Both the position numbers and the translations under genes were made by a program. A stretch of 64,000 bases of DNA, from NCBI RefSeq assembly GCF_002161765.1, contig NZ_NFIN01000002.1, positions 124,001 to 188,000 on the forward strand, read 5' to 3'. Shown piece by piece: positions 7,128-18,286 of this stretch. The notes under the pieces are model-generated. The model searched no databases. It worked only from the letters and a program-made list of their open reading frames with translations, and was not told where the DNA came from. Numbering within the stretch: the stretch's first letter is position 1; the number at the start of each line of letters is the position of its first letter. The stretch is from Bacteroides sp. An322. GTDB lineage: Bacteria; Bacteroidota; Bacteroidia; Bacteroidales; Bacteroidaceae.

Positions 7128-7835
7128 ATGCATACATTTTATACACCGGATATTGCAATAAAGATGGAACTTCCTGAAGAGGAAGCATCCCATTGTTTGC
7201 GCGTGTTGCGATTGACCGTAGGCGATGAGGTGTTGCTTACCGATGGGAAAGGATTTTTTTATAAGGCTGTTATTGACGGAATTGCAGGGAAGCGTTGTCA
7301 AGTAAAAGTTTTGGAAACGGTTTTTCAAGAACCCTTATGGAAAGGGCATTTGCATTTAGCTATGGCACCGACAAAAAACATAGACCGTACCGAATGGTTT
7401 GTGGAGAAGGCGACTGAAATCGGGTTTGATGAATTGAGCTTCTTGAATTGCCGTTTTTCGGAAAGGAAAGTAATAAAGCCCGAACGGATTGAAAAGATTG
7501 TGGTTTCTGCTGTCAAACAATCTTTGAAGGCACGGAAGCCGCAGGTGAATGGTATGATTGATTTCGATAAATTTGTCAAGCAAAATTTTAAAGGGCAGAA
7601 ATTTATCGCGCATTGCTATGAAGGCGAGAAGCCTTTGTTGAGGAGTGTCTTGGACTCTCAAGCCGATGCGGTAGTATTGGTTGGTCCGGAAGGGGATTTT
7701 AGCCGTGAAGAGGTAGCATTGGCGGAATCTATGGGCTTCCGGTCTGTCAGTTTAGGAAAATCAAGGTTACGCACCGAGACTGCAGCTTTGGTAGCGGCGC
7801 ATTTGATGAATCTGGCGCATGTGTTGGAGAGTTGA
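7128..7835 (+). CDS. rsmE: 16S rRNA (uracil-1498-N3)-methyltransferase RsmE
   Basis: This 235-residue SPOUT-class methyltransferase modifies U1498 of 16S rRNA. The N-terminal PUA-like part includes EEASHCLRVLRL (about residue 18). The C-terminal knot carries LVGPEGDFSREE (about 183) and SLGKSRLRTETA (about 208), the SAM-binding signature of RsmE. Length is normal for the family. It starts 18 bp after the DUF151 gene, in the same run of genes. Confidence 0.92.
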   Translation: MHTFYTPDIAIKMELPEEEASHCLRVLRLTVGDEVLLTDGKGFFYKAVIDGIAGKRCQVKVLETVFQEPLWKGHLHLAMAPTKNIDRTEWFVEKATEIGFDELSFLNCRFSERKVIKPERIEKIVVSAVKQSLKARKPQVNGMIDFDKFVKQNFKGQKFIAHCYEGEKPLLRSVLDSQADAVVLVGPEGDFSREEVALAESMGFRSVSLGKSRLRTETAALVAAHLMNLAHVLES

Positions 7836-7884
7836 TAAAAGGTTGTGTATCGGTAAGTTATTTATCAGGTAATAGGATAAAGTT

Positions 7885-9426
7885 ATGTTGAAGAGAAGTT
7901 TTACATGGTGGGCATGCTGGATGATAGGCGTGTGGGCATTGGTTTCGTGCAAAAGCGGAGATGAATACGAAGCGGCTTTGCCTAAGGATGCAGCTTTGGT
8001 CGTGTCGGTCAATGCGGCATCTATTGTTGAGAAAAGCGGTTTATCGGGCAAAGAAGGAGAAGCACTCGTGCTACGCTTAGGAGATGCTTTGAAGAGTGGT
8101 ATGCAAGGGTCTGAACCATTGGTAGATAAAATAATGGCAGACCCGGCAGAAAGCGGCATTGATTTCCGGAAAAACATATACCTGTATGTAGAATCCCACT
8201 CGGTTTCAGCCGGGGTATTGGCACGTGTGTCTGATGCTGGGAAACTAGAGGCATTGTTCGAATCATTAAGTAAGCAACAGATTTGTGGTGATTTAGTTCA
8301 AGAAGACGGGTATAAATGGGCTGCTATGGGAAATTTGTTGGTGGCATATACGTCGGATGCTCTTTTGATATTGGGCGACCCCAACGGAGGTGTCCCTCAA
8401 GATTTGTGCCATACTGCCTCGATGTTGCTTCGCCAAGGTGAAGAGGACGGATATTGTGCTACATCGGATTTCAAGCATATTAAAGGCGGAAAAGGAGATA
8501 TTGTGGCTTTAACTTCTCTAGACATGCTTCCCGGACAATATGTGAGTCCGATTCTGATGGGAGCTTCCGGAGGGCTGGAACTGAAAGATATAAAAACGTT
8601 GGCGGAAGTGACTTTTGCTCAAGGGAAAATGAGCATAGACTTTACGAACTTGAGTACGGACAAAGTAATGAAGCAGATGCAGGAGAAGCAGGCTCAGGCA
8701 TTTGGGAAAATAGAAGGAACTTATTTGGATAAATTCCCTGCCAATACCGGATTCTGGATGTCGATGAATATCGATGGAAAGAAAATCTATGAAATTTTAT
8801 GCGGACATCCTTTGCTAAACAGTCAGTTGGAAAACTCGATGATGCCGATTGATTTTGAATCAATATTCGGTTCGATGAAAGGGGATGTGGCAATCGCCGG
8901 TAATCCGATGTCGGGTAAATTCATTGCTTATGCAGATGTGACGGATGCCCGTTTTTTACAGACTTTTGAAAACCTGAAGCCTTTATTGGCACTGACAGGC
9001 AACCGGATGCAACTTATTAACCGTGGTGCTACGGGATATGAATTCCGTATGACGGACGGAAGCATGTTGGGGATGCGTCCCGGTTATCACAACTGGTGGT
9101 TCGGGGTATCGGACGGACGTTTTTATCTGACAAATCATGCGGAGTGGATTGATGCTTTTGTTCCGGGACAAACATTACGTGATTGCCCGTGGGGAAAGCA
9201 GGTAAAAGGTAACATCGTGTATTGGGGAATGAATTTGGCTTCAGCTATAGAGGAAGCAGGACAAGTTTATGGTTCTCAAGCTGAATGGAATCAGGCGTTG
9301 GGCTTTTTGCAAGGTTTGGATTATATGACCTTCGCTATGGAGGATATGAATAAATCGCATCTGGAATTGGTGATGAAAGCTCAAGACCGGAATATTCTTC
9401 AGGCTTTGTTGAGTGCAATCAATTAA
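7885..9426 (+). CDS. DUF4836-family lipoprotein
   Basis: The 513-residue protein begins with a signal peptide and lipobox (WALVSCKSGDEY, Cys about residue 22), so it is a membrane-anchored lipoprotein exposed to the periplasm or surface. The body starts with the family-typical ALPKDAALVVSVNAASIVEKSGL and shows no enzymatic motif. DUF4836 proteins are common in Bacteroidales and have no established function. It starts 49 bp after rsmE and ends 10 bp before an ABC ATPase gene, so it probably belongs to one operon with the ABC transporter that follows. Confidence 0.85.
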   Translation: MLKRSFTWWACWMIGVWALVSCKSGDEYEAALPKDAALVVSVNAASIVEKSGLSGKEGEALVLRLGDALKSGMQGSEPLVDKIMADPAESGIDFRKNIYLYVESHSVSAGVLARVSDAGKLEALFESLSKQQICGDLVQEDGYKWAAMGNLLVAYTSDALLILGDPNGGVPQDLCHTASMLLRQGEEDGYCATSDFKHIKGGKGDIVALTSLDMLPGQYVSPILMGASGGLELKDIKTLAEVTFAQGKMSIDFTNLSTDKVMKQMQEKQAQAFGKIEGTYLDKFPANTGFWMSMNIDGKKIYEILCGHPLLNSQLENSMMPIDFESIFGSMKGDVAIAGNPMSGKFIAYADVTDARFLQTFENLKPLLALTGNRMQLINRGATGYEFRMTDGSMLGMRPGYHNWWFGVSDGRFYLTNHAEWIDAFVPGQTLRDCPWGKQVKGNIVYWGMNLASAIEEAGQVYGSQAEWNQALGFLQGLDYMTFAMEDMNKSHLELVMKAQDRNILQALLSAIN

Positions 9427-9436
9427 TAAGTAAGGA

Positions 9437-10081
9437 ATGGAAACGATAGAGTTACAACAGACCTTGCCGGAAGTCTTTGCCGGCAGGGATACGGTTATCT
9501 CTGATGTCTGGCATCGGCAGGTAGCCTTTCAGAAAGGGAAGATTTACTTGTTGGAGGCAGCTTCGGGAACAGGAAAGTCTTCTCTTTGTAGTTTTATATA
9601 CGGGTATCGGAAGGATTATCAGGGTATAATCTCTTTTGACGGGCAGAATATCCGCAATTTATCTGTTTCACAATGGGTGCATTTACGGAAAACTTCGTTG
9701 AGCATGTTGTTCCAAGAGCTTCGATTGTTCGGTGAACTGACTGCTTGGGAGAATGTCCGGATGAAGAACGCATTGACAGGATATTGCCAACGGAAGCAAA
9801 TTGAGGAATGGTTTCAAAGGTTAGGGATTGATGGGAAAAAAGACCAGAAAGTGGAACGTATGTCTTTTGGCCAGCAGCAGAGGGTGGCGTTTATCCGTGC
9901 ATTGTGCCAGCCTTTTGATTTTATTTTCCTTGACGAACCGATAAGCCATTTGGATGATGGAAATAGCCGCGTTATGGCAGATATACTGAAAGAGGAAGTA
10001 AACAAGAGGGGAGTAGGCGTGGTAGTGACTTCTATCGGGAAGCATTTGCCTTTGGGATACGACCGGATATTGAAACTTTAA
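9437..10081 (+). CDS. ABC transporter ATP-binding protein (LolD/FtsE-like)
   Basis: The 214 residues form a compact ABC ATPase: Walker A ASGTGKSS (about residue 45), Q-loop FQEL (about 93), signature-like MSFGQQQR (about 142) and Walker B FIFLDEP (about 165). The signature differs from the usual LSGGQ, and the H-loop region reads VVTSIG, where a histidine is normally expected. It precedes an FtsX-like permease by 42 bp and follows a lipoprotein gene by 10 bp. Together they look like a MacB/LolCDE-type system that moves or acts on something at the cell envelope instead of importing a solute. Confidence 0.85.
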   Translation: METIELQQTLPEVFAGRDTVISDVWHRQVAFQKGKIYLLEAASGTGKSSLCSFIYGYRKDYQGIISFDGQNIRNLSVSQWVHLRKTSLSMLFQELRLFGELTAWENVRMKNALTGYCQRKQIEEWFQRLGIDGKKDQKVERMSFGQQQRVAFIRALCQPFDFIFLDEPISHLDDGNSRVMADILKEEVNKRGVGVVVTSIGKHLPLGYDRILKL

Positions 10082-10123
10082 TTTTCCGCTATACATTATT
10101 AATTATTTATATTCATTGAGAAC

Positions 10124-11314
10124 ATGATTTGGAAATTATTGAAGCAGCATCTTAGTGTGTCTCAGTTGATTGGTTTTTTCTTTGCCAATGTGTGTGGCAT
10201 GGTAATCGTGTTGCTTGCCGTGCAGTTTTACCGCGATGTTTTGCCGGTATTTACTCAGGGAGATAGCTTTATGAAAGGGGATTATGTCATAGTGAGTAAG
10301 AAAGTCAGTACATTGGGGACAATTGTGGGCAAACAGTCGGCATTTTCTTCGGGAGATATTCGGGACATTGAGGCTCAGCCTTTTGTAAAAGGGGTGGGGC
10401 GTTTTATCCCTTCTCAGTTTAAAGTTTCTGCAGGCATGGGGCTGCAGGGCATACGGATGTCAACCGATTTGTTTTTTGAATCGGTTCCGGATGCATTTGT
10501 AGATGTGAAATCAGAAAAATGGAAGTTTGACCCGGCATCAAATGAGGTGCCGATTATCATTCCACGTAATTATTTGAATTTATATAATTTCGGCTTTGCA
10601 CAAAGCCGAAATTTGCCACAACTGTCTGAAGGGTTGATTGGCATGGTCAATTTGGATATCCGCATTATGGGAAATGGACAAATGAAGCAGTTGAAGGGGC
10701 GTATAGCCGGTTTCTCCAATCGGCTCAATACGATATTGGTTCCGGAATCGTTTATCCGTTGGGCGAATACGCATTACGGTGAAGGGGGAGATGCAGCTCC
10801 TTCCCGCCTGATTGTCGAAGTGAATAACCTTGCAGATGAACGCATTGTCCAGTATTTTCAGCGGAAAGGATATGAAATGGAAGGCAATGAACTGGATGCA
10901 GGAAAAACGGCTTGGCTTTTGAAAGTGATAGTCGGGGTTGTGTTGTCGGTTGGTTTGCTCATCAGTGCACTTTCATTTTATATTTTGATATTGAGCATTT
11001 ATTTGTTGTTGCAAAAGAATATGCGCAAGTTGGAAACTCTGTTGTTAATAGGGTATAGTCCGGCACAAGTGGCACGTCCCTATCAGGTGCTTACTGTTGT
11101 GCTGAATTTGTTGGTATTGACATTAGGTTTCGGTCTTGTGGTGTGTGTACGCAGTTGGTATGTACCGGTTCTTTCCGCCTTGCTTCCCGAAGCGGGAGGG
11201 GGCAGTCTAGTGCCTGCTTTATCGGTGGGCATTGTGGTTTTTTTATTTGTATCGGTATTGAATTTATATATAATCCGCCGGAAGGTGAATGCCGTTTGGT
11301 TCCGCAAAAAATAA
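10124..11314 (+). CDS. FtsX-like ABC transporter permease
   Basis: This 396-residue membrane protein has one N-terminal transmembrane helix (about residues 15-38), a large extracytoplasmic domain (about 45-265) and three C-terminal helices (about 265-300, 322-345 and 360-385). That is the FtsX/MacB/LolC topology. Such permeases act as mechanotransmitters or lipoprotein extractors driven by the paired ATPase, here the gene immediately upstream. The substrate is unknown. The gene ends 6 bp before yjbQ. Confidence 0.82.
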   Translation: MIWKLLKQHLSVSQLIGFFFANVCGMVIVLLAVQFYRDVLPVFTQGDSFMKGDYVIVSKKVSTLGTIVGKQSAFSSGDIRDIEAQPFVKGVGRFIPSQFKVSAGMGLQGIRMSTDLFFESVPDAFVDVKSEKWKFDPASNEVPIIIPRNYLNLYNFGFAQSRNLPQLSEGLIGMVNLDIRIMGNGQMKQLKGRIAGFSNRLNTILVPESFIRWANTHYGEGGDAAPSRLIVEVNNLADERIVQYFQRKGYEMEGNELDAGKTAWLLKVIVGVVLSVGLLISALSFYILILSIYLLLQKNMRKLETLLLIGYSPAQVARPYQVLTVVLNLLVLTLGFGLVVCVRSWYVPVLSALLPEAGGGSLVPALSVGIVVFLFVSVLNLYIIRRKVNAVWFRKK

Positions 11315-11320
11315 AAGGAT

Positions 11321-11731
11321 ATGATTAAACAAGTTGAATTTACACTGAAACCTCGTACTAGAGGATTCCATTTAATAACACAGGAGGTTATGAGTCACTT
11401 GCCTGAATTGCCAGAAGCAGGTTTGTTGCATTTGTTCATTAAGCATACAAGTTGTGCATTAAGCATTAATGAGAATTATGACCCTAGTGTGCGTAATGAC
11501 ATGGAGCGTATTTATAATAATCTGGTGAAGGAGAATCAGGCTTATTATACGCATGTGGATGAAGGTCCCGATGATATGCCGAGTCATGCCAAATGCAGTC
11601 TGACAGGAGTGTCTCTTACCATACCTGTAACGTCTGGACGCTTGAATTTGGGTACATGGCAGGGGGTTTATTTATGTGAATTCAGAGATTATGGCGGAGC
11701 ACGTCGGATTGTGGCTTCAATACTTGGTTAA
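11321..11731 (+). CDS. yjbQ: YjbQ-family protein (UPF0047)
   Basis: The 136 residues cover the complete YjbQ fold. Conserved pieces are HLFIKHTSCALSINEN (about residue 37), HVDEGPDDMPSHAK (about 83) and the end motif WQGVYLCEFRD. Members were named secondary thiamine-phosphate synthases because of weak activity when expressed in thiE mutants; the true role is uncertain. It lies 6 bp after the permease, so it is probably co-transcribed, though YjbQ genes turn up in many contexts. Confidence 0.88.
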   Translation: MIKQVEFTLKPRTRGFHLITQEVMSHLPELPEAGLLHLFIKHTSCALSINENYDPSVRNDMERIYNNLVKENQAYYTHVDEGPDDMPSHAKCSLTGVSLTIPVTSGRLNLGTWQGVYLCEFRDYGGARRIVASILG

Positions 11732-11893
11732 GCCTCTTTGTTTTCGCACACGGAATGTTTTTTGTGTGAATAAATGTTTAAAAACGGGCGGTATTGTCTC
11801 CCCTTTTTAATATATAGTTTCATGTTCGCTGGAAAAAGTGGTTTTTTTACAAAAAAATGTTAGTTAGGATGACAAGATAATAAGATATTTATA

Positions 11894-11901
11894 TAAATTT
11901 G
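11894..11901 (+). promoter_or_regulatory. -7 box TAAATTTG ahead of the ATP synthase operon
   Basis: TAAATTTG fits TAnnTTTG. A clear TTTG at the right distance upstream is not seen. The expected start of transcription near 11908 would give an 80-nt leader before atpD at 11988. The remaining spacer, 11732-11893, is AT-rich and shows nothing else that can be supported. Confidence 0.5.
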
Positions 11902-11975
11902 CGTAGATGATTAATGATACATTGAACCATTAAAATGTGGTTCTGGTAGAAAATAGTTGAATCTATAAAAAATAA

Positions 11976-13517
<1,542 letters not shown>

Positions 13518-13544
13518 TATTTTGAGTTTTTAAAACTAGAAAGA

Positions 13545-13790
13545 ATGAAAGAACTTCATCTGGTTATCGCTTCACCTGAACAGACAGTTTTCGAAGGGAA
13601 AGTGGACATGGCAGTATTGCCTGGCGAACTTGGAGAATTCCAAGTGCTGGTGAACCATGCGCCGTTGATTTCTTCGCTTACGGCTGGAGAAGTGAGGTAC
13701 ACGGCTGGAAAAGAATCGCATTCCTTGTCAATCAAGGGCGGATTTGTAGAAGTCAGAGACAATCAGATATCAGTTTGCGCTGAACTCTAA
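13545..13790 (+). CDS. atpC: F1Fo ATP synthase subunit epsilon (short form)
   Basis: The 81 residues cover only the N-terminal beta-sandwich of epsilon (KELHLVIASPEQTVFEGKVD, then LPGELGEFQVLVNHAPLIS). The C-terminal helical hairpin that inhibits ATP hydrolysis in E. coli (about 50 residues) is absent. Short epsilon subunits are usual in Bacteroidales, so this is not a truncation. It is part of the central stalk. Confidence 0.93.
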   Translation: MKELHLVIASPEQTVFEGKVDMAVLPGELGEFQVLVNHAPLISSLTAGEVRYTAGKESHSLSIKGGFVEVRDNQISVCAEL

Positions 13791-13824
13791 AGTGAGGAAG
13801 GCCTAAGTTAATGCTATTGACAGA

Positions 13825-14319
13825 ATGTTATTAAAGGCGGTAAAGAAGAAATTCATTCAAGAACTGACAGGATTAGGCATAATCTTGACAATTGGAACGG
13901 TGTTGGTTTTTCATTTCTTTTTCCCAGAAAGGTATTTCCAATGGTTTCCGTTGATTCCGGTGTTTTTCTATGCTTTTGGTCTTTTTTACATTTATATGTT
14001 TGAATTCAGTCTTCAGTTGGGGGCTGATAAGATAGCGATGACTTACCTGATTTGTAAGGTGCTGAAATTTATATTGAGTGCTTTGGTTCTGATATTTTAC
14101 GGATTCGTGATAGAAAAGGAAGTCGTAGCTTTTGTTGCTACATTTGTTTTTTTCTATTTTGCGTTTCTGGTTTTTGAGACCCGTTTCTTCCTTCGCTTTG
14201 AAGCGAAACTGAAATTAAGTAAACAAGTAAAAAATGAAAAAAATACGGTACATAGTAATAACACTGCTGCTTTTGTTGGCAATTCCGACAGCAACGCTGA
14301 AAGCGGAGACCGGCGGTGA
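13825..14319 (+). CDS. Membrane protein in the AtpI position of the ATP synthase operon
   Basis: The 164-residue protein has four hydrophobic helices (about residues 14-32, 40-58, 72-95 and 98-120) and a charged C-terminal tail. It has no recognised catalytic motif. It sits between the F1 genes atpD-atpC and the Fo gene atpB, where other bacteria have atpI, a helper for c-ring assembly; similarity is positional and topological, not by clear motif. Its last 86 bases overlap the start of atpB in another frame, so the two genes are tightly coupled. Confidence 0.75.
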   Translation: MLLKAVKKKFIQELTGLGIILTIGTVLVFHFFFPERYFQWFPLIPVFFYAFGLFYIYMFEFSLQLGADKIAMTYLICKVLKFILSALVLIFYGFVIEKEVVAFVATFVFFYFAFLVFETRFFLRFEAKLKLSKQVKNEKNTVHSNNTAAFVGNSDSNAESGDRR

Positions 14320-15298
14320 AGGAGAGATAGATGTGAACGAATTGATATTCGGACATATCGGTGACGCATACGAGTGGCATGTAGTCTCGTTTGGCGATAC
14401 TCATCTCACGATTCATCTTCCGGTAATCGTAAAAAGCAGTACGGGCTGGCATGTGTTCTGCTCTTCTCATTTGGAAGGAGGAGAAGAATATGAAGGCTTG
14501 TATATCGCTGAAGGAGGTGCTAATGACGGTAAGATAGTGGAGCGGAATGCTGCCGGTGAAGAAGTGCGACCGTTCGATATTTCCATTACCAAAAATGTAC
14601 TCGGATTGTTTATCAACAGTGCTATCCTGCTGATTGTTATGTTGGGTTGTGCACGTTGGTATAAGAAACATCCTTTGGAGCAGGGCGCTCCGAAAGGGGG
14701 AGTAGGAATGATCGAAGCTACGGTAATGTCTATTTATGATGATGTAATTAAAGGCTGTGTAGGCGAAGATTACAGACGGTATGCACCTTATTTGCTGACC
14801 GCTTTCTTCTTTGTGCTGGTGAATAACCTGATGGGATTGATACCTATCTTTCCTGGGGGAGCGACCGTAACAGGTAATATTGCCATTACGATGGTTTTGG
14901 CTCTGTGTACGTTCCTTTTCACCAATATATTCGGTACAAAGGCTTACTGGAAGGAAATCTTTTGGCCTGAAGTTCCAACATGGCTGAAAGTTCCGATACC
15001 TATGATGCCGTTGATAGAATTCTTCGGTATATTCACTAAACCGTTTGCCTTGATGATTCGTCTTTTTGCCAATATGATGGCAGGTCATGCTGCTTTGTTG
15101 AGTTTGATAGCAATCATTTTCATTACGGTGAAGGCTGGTGCTGTAATCAATGGCTCGATGACAGTAGTGGCTGTGGCATTCGGTATTTTCATGAATGCGC
15201 TCGAACTTTTGGTCGCATTTATTCAAGCGTATGTGTTCACGATGCTTTCGGCTGTATTTATCGGTTTGTCGAGAGTGAAAGAACATGCAGAAAAATAA
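14234..15298 (+). CDS. atpB: F1Fo ATP synthase subunit a
   Basis: This 354-residue membrane subunit forms the ion channel next to the c-ring. It starts with a signal-like hydrophobic segment and an unusually long extracytoplasmic N-terminal part (about residues 25-115), as is normal in Bacteroidota. The core helices include LVNNLMGLIPIFPGG (about 195), the essential arginine in MIRLFANMMAGH (about 275) and the final helices NALELLVAFIQAYVFTML. The start lies inside the preceding gene. Confidence 0.95.
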   Translation: MKKIRYIVITLLLLLAIPTATLKAETGGEGEIDVNELIFGHIGDAYEWHVVSFGDTHLTIHLPVIVKSSTGWHVFCSSHLEGGEEYEGLYIAEGGANDGKIVERNAAGEEVRPFDISITKNVLGLFINSAILLIVMLGCARWYKKHPLEQGAPKGGVGMIEATVMSIYDDVIKGCVGEDYRRYAPYLLTAFFFVLVNNLMGLIPIFPGGATVTGNIAITMVLALCTFLFTNIFGTKAYWKEIFWPEVPTWLKVPIPMMPLIEFFGIFTKPFALMIRLFANMMAGHAALLSLIAIIFITVKAGAVINGSMTVVAVAFGIFMNALELLVAFIQAYVFTMLSAVFIGLSRVKEHAEK

Positions 15299-15327
15299 AA
15301 ATAATAAATTAAAAGTATAACCATTAA

Positions 15328-15594
<267 letters not shown>

Positions 15595-15609
15595 TAAAAA
15601 CAATACATT

Positions 15610-16113
15610 ATGGGATTATTAACTCCGGATCCGGGGCTAGTGTTTTGGATGGTCATTACGTTTGGAGTCGTATTCGTCTTGTTGGCGAAATATGGTTTTC
15701 CCGTGATCATTAAGGCAGTAGAGGACCGGAAAGCATATATTGATAATTCGTTGAAGGCAGCGCGTGAAGCGAATGAACAATTGGCGAACGTGAAGCTGGA
15801 AGGCGAAAAGATTCTTGCTCAGGCACGTGAAGAGCAGAACCGCATTTTGAGCGAAGCAGCTGTTACGCGCGACCGCATCATAAAAGATGCTCAAGACCGG
15901 GCTATAACTGAAGGACAACGCTTGATGACGGAAGTGAAAAAGCAGATTGAAACGGAAAAGGAAAGTGCAATCCGTGACATCCGTCGCCAGGTGGCTGTTT
16001 TATCGGTTGAAATAGCTGAGAAGATTATGCGAAGTAAGCTTGTCGATACGAAAGAGCAGAATGCTTTGATTGACCGTATGCTGGATGAAATGCTTGAATC
16101 TTCTAAAAAATAA
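15610..16113 (+). CDS. atpF: F1Fo ATP synthase subunit b
   Basis: This 167-residue peripheral-stalk subunit has one N-terminal membrane helix (about residues 10-30, FWMVITFGVVFVLLAKYGFP) followed by a long charged coiled coil (about 35-160) rich in A, E, K and R, as needed to span from Fo to F1. It lies 15 bp after atpE and 7 bp before atpH. Confidence 0.94.
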   Translation: MGLLTPDPGLVFWMVITFGVVFVLLAKYGFPVIIKAVEDRKAYIDNSLKAAREANEQLANVKLEGEKILAQAREEQNRILSEAAVTRDRIIKDAQDRAITEGQRLMTEVKKQIETEKESAIRDIRRQVAVLSVEIAEKIMRSKLVDTKEQNALIDRMLDEMLESSKK

Positions 16114-16120
16114 ATAGGTT

Positions 16121-16675
16121 ATGAATACAGGAGTTGTTTCCAGACGTTATGCAAAAGCTTTGCTTGCCTATGTAAAAGCTGTGAAAAAGGAAGACAGAGT
16201 TTATGAAGAAGTAAAAATGCTGGCTTCATACTTTGAGCGTGTTGCAGGCTTGCGTCACGCAGTGGAAAATCCTGTATTGGATATTCCGACAAAGCTGAAA
16301 CTCTTGCGTGAAGCGGCAGGAGGAGCAAAGGTGAGCCAAGAACTGATGCGTTTCTTTAGTTTGGTATTGGAAGAAAAAAGAGAGAAATTCTTGCAGTTCA
16401 TGACCTGGTCGTACATCGACTTGTATCGTGAGGATAAAAACATTCTCATCGGCAAATTGACAACGGCTGTTCCTTCTCCTAAATTGGTCGATTATTTGCA
16501 GAGGGCATTGTCTAAAGCAAATAATGCGAAGGTTGAATTGGAGACGAAAGTGGATGAGAGTTTGATTGGTGGGTATATTGTAGAAGTGGCAGGTATGCGT
16601 ATGGATGCAAGTGTAACTAACCAATTGAAACGTGTAGAACAGCAGTTTATTGCAAAAAACAGAAGAATAATTTAA
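16121..16675 (+). CDS. atpH: F1Fo ATP synthase subunit delta
   Basis: The 184-residue OSCP/delta subunit links the peripheral stalk to the top of F1. The N-terminal motif [14 protein letters not shown] and the C-terminal conserved block [21 protein letters not shown] (about residues 147-167) are typical. It is placed between atpF and atpA with short gaps of 7 and 10 bp. Confidence 0.93.
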   Translation: MNTGVVSRRYAKALLAYVKAVKKEDRVYEEVKMLASYFERVAGLRHAVENPVLDIPTKLKLLREAAGGAKVSQELMRFFSLVLEEKREKFLQFMTWSYIDLYREDKNILIGKLTTAVPSPKLVDYLQRALSKANNAKVELETKVDESLIGGYIVEVAGMRMDASVTNQLKRVEQQFIAKNRRII

Positions 16676-16685
16676 AACAAAGCTT

Positions 16686-18281
16686 ATGCCAGAAAATAAT
16701 AATATTAAACCCAGTGAAGTTTCAGAAGTGTTACTCCAGCAGTTGCAAGGGATTGACACCTCCCTGAAATTCGACGAAGTGGGTACTGTACTTCAAGTGA
16801 GCGATGGCGTAGCTCGTATTTACGGTTTGCGTAATGCAGAAGCTAATGAGTTGCTTCAGTTTGAGAACGGTATCATGGGAGTCGTAATGAATCTGGAGGA
16901 AGATAATGTCGGAGCCGTCTTGTTGGGTCCTACCGACCAAGTAAAGGAAGGTATGGTGGTAAAGCGTACTAATCGTATTGCCTCTATCAATGTAGGTGAA
17001 GGTATGTTGGGACGTGTGATTGACCCATTGGGCGTGCCTTTGGACGGGCGTGGCGAAATCGGGGGCGATACGTGTGAAATGCCCTTGGAACGTAAAGCAC
17101 CGGGAGTTATTTTCCGTCAGCCGGTAACTGAACCGTTGCAGACAGGTTTGAAAGCCATCGATGCGATGATTCCTATCGGACGCGGACAGCGCGAGTTGAT
17201 CATCGGTGACCGTCAGACAGGTAAGACTGCTATTGCTATTGATACTATCATCAATCAGCGGCATAATTATGAAGCAGGTGATCCTGTATATTGTATTTAT
17301 GTAGCTGTGGGACAGAAAGGTTCTACAGTTGCTAGTCTAGTAAATGTATTGCGTGAGAAAGGCGCAATGGATTATACCATTGTGGTAGCCGCTACTGCTT
17401 CTGACCCTGCAGCTTTGCAGTATTTTGCACCGTTTGCAGGAGCTGCTATCGGTGAATATTTCCGTGATACGGGTCGTCATGCTTTGGTTGTTTATGATGA
17501 TTTGTCAAAACAGGCTGTAGCTTATCGTGAAGTATCATTGATTTTGCGCCGTCCGTCAGGACGTGAAGCTTATCCGGGTGATATTTTCTATTTGCATTCT
17601 CGTCTATTGGAACGTGCTGCAAAGATTATCAGCCAGCAAGAAGTGGCAGAAACGATGAACGATTTGCCTGCAAGTTTGAAAGGCAAGGTTAAAGCTGGTG
17701 GTTCGCTTACTGCATTGCCTATTATCGAAACGCAAGCGGGTGATGTATCGGCTTATATTCCTACCAACGTGATTTCTATTACCGATGGTCAGATATTCTT
17801 GGAAACAGATTTGTTTAACCAAGGTTTCCGTCCTGCTATTAATGTGGGTATTTCTGTATCACGTGTAGGTGGTAGTGCACAGGTTAAGAGTATGAAGAAA
17901 GTTGCAGGTACGTTGAAAATCGACCAGGCGCAATATCGTGAATTGGAAGCATTCTCTAAGTTCAGTAGCGATATGGATCCTGTTACTGCTATGGCAATCG
18001 ACCGTGGACGTAAGAACAATCAGTTGCTTATTCAGCCTCAGTATACACCGATGCCGGTAGGGGAACAGGTTGCTATTTTGTATTGCGGAACGCATTCGTT
18101 GATGCGCGAAGTGCCTATTGAGAAGGTACGTGCTTTTCAAGATGCATTCTTAACTACCATGCGTGCTAACTATCAAAAAGATGTGTTGGATGTATTGGCA
18201 GCCGGTAAGATTAGCGATGAGGTTACGGCAATCATCGAAAAAGTAGCAGCAGATACAGTAGGACAATTTAAAGAGAAATAA
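16686..18281 (+). CDS. atpA: F1Fo ATP synthase subunit alpha
   Basis: This 531-residue non-catalytic nucleotide-binding subunit of F1 carries the P-loop [18 protein letters not shown] (about residue 178), [10 protein letters not shown] (about 206) and the C-terminal signature-like [17 protein letters not shown] (about 381). Spacing to atpH is 10 bp and to atpG 5 bp. Confidence 0.98.
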   Translation: MPENNNIKPSEVSEVLLQQLQGIDTSLKFDEVGTVLQVSDGVARIYGLRNAEANELLQFENGIMGVVMNLEEDNVGAVLLGPTDQVKEGMVVKRTNRIASINVGEGMLGRVIDPLGVPLDGRGEIGGDTCEMPLERKAPGVIFRQPVTEPLQTGLKAIDAMIPIGRGQRELIIGDRQTGKTAIAIDTIINQRHNYEAGDPVYCIYVAVGQKGSTVASLVNVLREKGAMDYTIVVAATASDPAALQYFAPFAGAAIGEYFRDTGRHALVVYDDLSKQAVAYREVSLILRRPSGREAYPGDIFYLHSRLLERAAKIISQQEVAETMNDLPASLKGKVKAGGSLTALPIIETQAGDVSAYIPTNVISITDGQIFLETDLFNQGFRPAINVGISVSRVGGSAQVKSMKKVAGTLKIDQAQYRELEAFSKFSSDMDPVTAMAIDRGRKNNQLLIQPQYTPMPVGEQVAILYCGTHSLMREVPIEKVRAFQDAFLTTMRANYQKDVLDVLAAGKISDEVTAIIEKVAADTVGQFKEK

Positions 18282-18286
18282 TCATC

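Noticed and set aside
14138-15286. Long ORF (382 codons) on the minus strand across atpB
   Set aside because: It is antisense to the clearly coding atpB, has a composition rich in H, R, S and Y as expected of a shadow frame, and matches no family.
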